This document shows, in pieces, positions 60,217 to 64,000 of a stretch of 64,000 nucleotides of DNA. A model generated the notes under the pieces. The model did not search any database. It saw only the letters and a list, made by a program, of their open reading frames with translations, and was not told where the DNA came from. Made by a program: the position numbers and the translations under genes. The stretch is from Pelodera strongyloides (Eukaryota; Nematoda; Chromadorea; Rhabditida; Rhabditidae). Location of the stretch: assembly GCA_036852015.1 (NCBI GenBank), contig JAANDG010000445.1:59389-123388 (forward strand), read 5' to 3'. Position 1 is the first letter of the stretch. Each line of letters starts with the position of its first letter.

Positions 60217-62986
60217 ATGGCCCTACACGTCTCTCAGTTTGCCCGTTTACCGCACGGTATAAAGGCAGCAACTTTCGTAAGTTATCAGTTAGGTTTAAAT
60301 TGTGATGATAATGTAATGACATAAATAGGAATAGCCATGATCTTTTATCTAGACTTATTTACAAATAGGTATTGATCACCGGACATAAAGAAGAAACATG
60401 AATCTATAAAGTATTGCAGTAACGTAGATTCTATTGAGTAAGAGAGTCAGGTACTGTAAGAGCCAGAGCGCATCGCAGATAATAACAATAGATATGGAGA
60501 GTAAACCATTAGCATCATGACACATCATAACATAACCAAACATAGAAAGCCAATAACAAAATATTACATGCGTAACAAGTAAGCCAGTGACAACACGGCA
60601 GTAAATCCCTGCCATTTTGATAACTGAGTAGAGCTAATGTTCCAAGTGAGATAGAGAGAGGTAAGTGAGAAAAGCCCCCGTGAAGGAACAGGCTTTCAAA
60701 GAGCTATACGGTCACCACTATCCTCCCTTGTGCGATGTTTCTTTTGTTAATACGAAATGGGGGTGTTCCGCTAGGGAAAGCAAGAACGAAAAAGCAAAAA
60801 ATCTGCCAAAAAAGTCACGAAAATTGGTGAAAAGCAGAGATTTTGATGCGCGTAGAAGCAGCCGACAATGGAAAAAATTATGGATTTGAAGCTCGCTTAT
60901 AGTGGATAGTGCATGCTTGAAGTTTTAGAGCATTGTAAAGAATTACAATACTATGTAATATGAAATTTTTTTAGTAATATAGTATTAAAAATGCACGCAC
61001 GCAGATTCAGTCAGACAAGTTCACTTAAAGGGTCAGGCCCATTTCAAATGGCCCCTACGTTTGATGATTCCATCTGATTCTCCATGTCAAATATAGTAGG
61101 ATGCAATATTTTTCTAATTTTCAAGCGCAAAATTCACGCAGTATTCATCGATTTACCCCTGCCAGTCATACCCAACTATTTATCGCATTTGTCACGCCCC
61201 TTCGCGCTAATTGGGCATTATGCTCTATGGGGCGTGGCAACTGCGATATCGGCCAATCAGCGCGAATGGGCGTGCCAACTGCGATGGATAGCTGTGTATG
61301 ACTGCTCACGGTAAATTGCTGAATAATGAGTGATTCTTGCGCTTGAAAATTAGAAAATTATTGCATCCTACTATATTTGACATGTAGAATCAGATGGAAT
61401 CATCAAAGATAGGGGTCATTTGAAATGGGCCTGACCCTTTAATTGAATTTGTCTGAATCTGCGTGAATGCATTTTTTGTAACGGTATATGTCCATGTTTA
61501 ATTAATTTGCTGAATCCTCACAATACATATGTGTATGATGAAAACATAATATGCACATAGTTGCACAATCAGTGCGCTTGAAGCATGTTCCATTATTCCT
61601 TTACAAACTCGTTCACATGACGTTGACATCATGTATCCAGTGACCTTTCACTTATACTCAAATAATGTTGTACTTAATTTAAATAACCCCAATTTCCAGA
61701 TAGTCTGTCTACTCATCATCCTCTGCATTCTTTTCTCCTCCCACTCTCCGCCTGGTACCTCTCTAGTGTGGGTGACTCTCGTCGTCACTCTGCTTCTCGA
61801 TCTCTCCGCGGCAGCGATTCTCGTGTTCGAGTTAGAAGAAGTCGTATTTCCCTTAGCAAGGAAGGTCACTTACGCTATGACGGTAAGATAGTCACTTTTT
61901 TGCTTCAAGCGATGATTCGGGATTTCCTTCCTCTATTTTGTTACTTATAACGTGAAACTCCTCGCACTCAAACAAAGATTGTGCGCCTCTAGGGAATGCG
62001 ATATTGCGTACCCACATGCGGTGTACCCGATGCGCACCTGCCGCACCTCCTTCAACGGGACGCCGCAGAAGTACCAACTGAAATTGTGCGCCGTTCCGCA
62101 CACCTGTGGCGCACCCCCTTCTTGTGCACGGAGTTTCATCAGTGGATGGTGCATACAAATAAACTGTTTATGTAAAAACCTTGTTACACATGGAATAAAA
62201 CTTCGACTCATTCCAATCAAGGAACGCAGTCACAACAAATTTGCCAATTGCAAAATATTTTGTTCAGGAATCCATGGGAGCCCTCCTTCTCTGCATTTTA
62301 TACTTTATCTCAATTTGGATGTGTTATAATGCCAGCAAATGGACGCCAAAGAGCAATTGGACGATTGCAGCGGTGAGCACACAGTTTCAGATCCTATTTT
62401 ATGCGATTTGTAAATTTTGAACATAAGTAGTACCACAGAAGGTTATCGTCGAGTTACGATCCTTAGTTTTGCTTCCATTAGACGGAACAGAGCTGCCGAC
62501 GGTTTGAACTCGATTTCTTGCACCAATATGGAAAGACTAGCATCGGAAAACTGTTTCTGTATCATATACTTATTGAAAATGCTTCTTATGACTGCTTGAC
62601 GTAGAGATTTTTGTGCAAACACTCCTCACATAGATATTCAATTTCATTGTTCCATCCGAAAATATGCAATATGCTTGCGAAATGAAAAATTCCATCTAGT
62701 TTGTGATTATTTCAGCTGTTGTGTTTTGCCAACACTATTCTCTACGCTTTCGATTTCTTCCAATACTTCAGACAATGGTTGAACGAGACACGAGAAGCGG
62801 GTAAGTTATAAATAAACAATAAAATGTATGGGACGAGACAGGCAACGAAAAAAAAAGCTTTCCCTAATTTTTGAATAATTCACTGATTTTTAAACATTTT
62901 TGCTAATTGTGTGTACGGTAGCATTCCCCCATAAGAACTGGGGAAACCTTCGTCACCTGGGCAGACTAAAAGAATACACGAACTGA
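60217..62986 (+). CDS. MARVEL-like four-helix membrane protein, 165 residues
   Basis: Five exons: 60217-60276, 61700-61882, 62268-62372, 62716-62800, 62922-62986; phases agree and the stop is TGA 62984-62986. The N terminus LPHGIKAATFIVCLLIILCI leads into helix 1, at residues about 16-33. Helix 2 is at about 38-62 (VWVTLVVTLLLDLSAAAILV), helix 3 at 82-101 (SMGALLLCILYFISIWMCY) and helix 4 at 112-130 (WTIAALLCFANTILYAFDFF). A basic tail ends the protein. The layout of short cytosolic ends, four helices and an AxxxxAYxxDxF-like last helix fits MARVEL/CMTM/plasmolipin-type proteins that act in membrane apposition and vesicle traffic. Family assignment rests on topology and that last helix, not on a diagnostic motif. 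The 1.4-kb first intron carries a palindromic element. Confidence 0.75.
61025..61442. mobile_element. palindromic TTAA element (family M6) in MARVEL-like intron 1
   Basis: TTAAAGGGTCAGGCCCATTT and its complement bound two arms of about 130 bp (ATGTCAAATATAGTAGGATG / CATCCTACTATATTTGACAT) around a GC-richer middle. The flanks are also inverted: 60987-61024 pairs with 61443-61480 (GCAGATTCAGTCAGACAA / TTGTCTGAATCTGCGTG), so the full palindrome is about 490 bp. Confidence 0.92.
61975..62140. other. GC-rich island in MARVEL-like intron 2
   Basis: Rich in TGCGCC/GGCGCA words, like the islands at 7190-7320, 8215-8345, 9240-9375 and 45905-46130. Possibly a worn dispersed repeat; boundaries cannot be fixed. 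Confidence 0.4.
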
Positions 62987-63057
62987 TTGTCAGGCCTTTG
63001 GGGCCGTTGGCCTCTTACTCGGAAAAAGAAGTGACTATGACTATTTTATCGCCGCTT

Positions 63058-63275
63058 TTAAAGAGATCGGTTCGCCTCAAATAGTGCCTGTTTTTTTGTT
63101 TCCTTATTTTCTATAAGGTATAATAAAAATTTGGAATACAAAAGTAGTGTTCTATTTCAATACTCACGAAGATATTGGGTGATAAAGTGGTGGATTGATC
63201 GGATCGGAGACAGAAAGGGTAATTGTCCTGTCTTGTTTGCATATGACAATTACCCTTTTTTGCATTCCGGACCTT
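63058..63275. mobile_element. partial relative of the M5 palindromic element
   Basis: Follows one arm of 59005-59367 (AATAAAAATTTGGAATA, TACTCACGAAGATATTGGG, TGGTGGATTGATCGG) and then turns through AAGGGTAATTGTCCTGTC / TGACAATTACCC. The second arm is missing. It supplies an AATAAA at 63122-63127, about 136 bases after the MARVEL-like stop. Confidence 0.8.
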
Positions 63276-63540
63276 TAATAATTAATGATTTATTCCAGCA
63301 AATTCTCTCAATATCGGAACACCGGTCATGTACGGGATCTCAACAAATTAATTTTTTTTTTAAATAAATTATTCACCATTCATGTAGTTTTATACACAGA
63401 TTTGTGAATTTTGGCAAGCCGACGAATTCTCACCGAAACACTGTGATCATATGCACTCTTGCCACAGTGCTTTCAGTTGAAAACCGCGCGGAAAGATCAG
63501 TTTAACTTGAAGTACATCTTGCCACAGTGTTTTCGAGTAG

Positions 63541-64000
63541 TGGCAAGATGCTGAGCGGGTAACAAACGAGCTCAAAATCGAACGAGTCAAAAACGAGTTC
63601 TAGATCTCGCCACATTGTTTTTGTAGCCGAAAACCCTGTGTTAAGATGCTGAACGAGTAAAACACGAGTTCCGGATCTCCCCACATTGTTTTTGTAAACG
63701 AAAACCCTGTGGCAAGATGCTGAACGAGTCAGAAACGAGCTCAAGGTCTCCCCACATTGTTTTTGTAAACGAAACCCTGTGGCAAGATGCTGAACGAGTC
63801 AAAAACGAGTTCAAGATTTCGCCACATTGTTTTTGTAAACGAAAACCCTGTGGCAAGATGCTGGACCAGTCAGAAACGAGCTCAAGACATCGCCACATTG
63901 TTTTTGTAGTAGAAAACCCTGCGGCAAGATGCTGAACGAGTCAAAAACGAGTTCAAGGTCTCGCCACGTTGTTTTTGTAACCGAAAACCCTGTGGCAAGA
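63541..64000. repeat. 71-bp minisatellite, at least six units, continues beyond the window
   Basis: Units are recognised by GGCAAGATGCTGAACGAGTC, ACGAGTTCAAGATCTCGCC and ACATTGTTTTTGTAAACG. Period 70-71 bases after 63712 (63712, 63782, 63853, 63924, 63995), less regular before. A degenerate lead-in (GCCACAGTG) starts near 63460. Open frames on either strand follow the repeat and are not genes. Confidence 0.92.

Overview
The window is nuclear DNA from a nematode, most likely a rhabditid. It is AT-rich. Its introns open with GT and close on the worm-type TTTCAG acceptor, and start codons sit 11-28 bases behind unpaired TTTCAG sites typical of spliced-leader trans-splicing. Four spliced protein genes can be reconstructed exon by exon with every reading phase agreeing. 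The species cannot be told from the sequence alone.

Layout. 1-2117 (+): the last six exons of a ZYG11/ZER1-family gene, a substrate receptor for CUL2 ubiquitin ligase. 4221-49250: a roughly 45-kb mirrored locus. Its left and right arms carry the same landmarks in the same order but opposite orientation: a GC-rich repeat (R1), an AT-rich box, a tRNA-like sequence, a second AT-rich box, a GA/CT microsatellite, a second R1 copy, and a series of decayed Arg/Gly-rich exon-like units. Between the arms (21525-33620) is a 12-kb tandem array of about 73 units of about 165 bp. Each unit folds into two hairpins whose loops are complementary to each other. 50013-51409 (-): a small secreted orphan protein. 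51669-58197 (-): a secreted 656-residue Reeler - Ser/Thr/charged linker - four EGF - ShKT protein. These two genes lie head to tail about 260 bp apart and look like a two-gene operon. 60217-62986 (+): a four-helix MARVEL-like membrane protein of 165 residues. 63541-64000: a 71-bp minisatellite that runs off the window.

Scattered through introns and arms are palindromic elements ending in TTAAAG/CTTTAA, some nested or sharing a TTAA. Outside the four genes most open frames are chance or repeat-borne. Genes and repeats are not obviously linked functionally. The mirrored locus lies between the 3' ends of two convergent genes (ZYG11-like and the orphan), where a large insertion or inverted duplication would be tolerated. 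Its most unusual part is the dual-hairpin, complementary-loop array at its centre.
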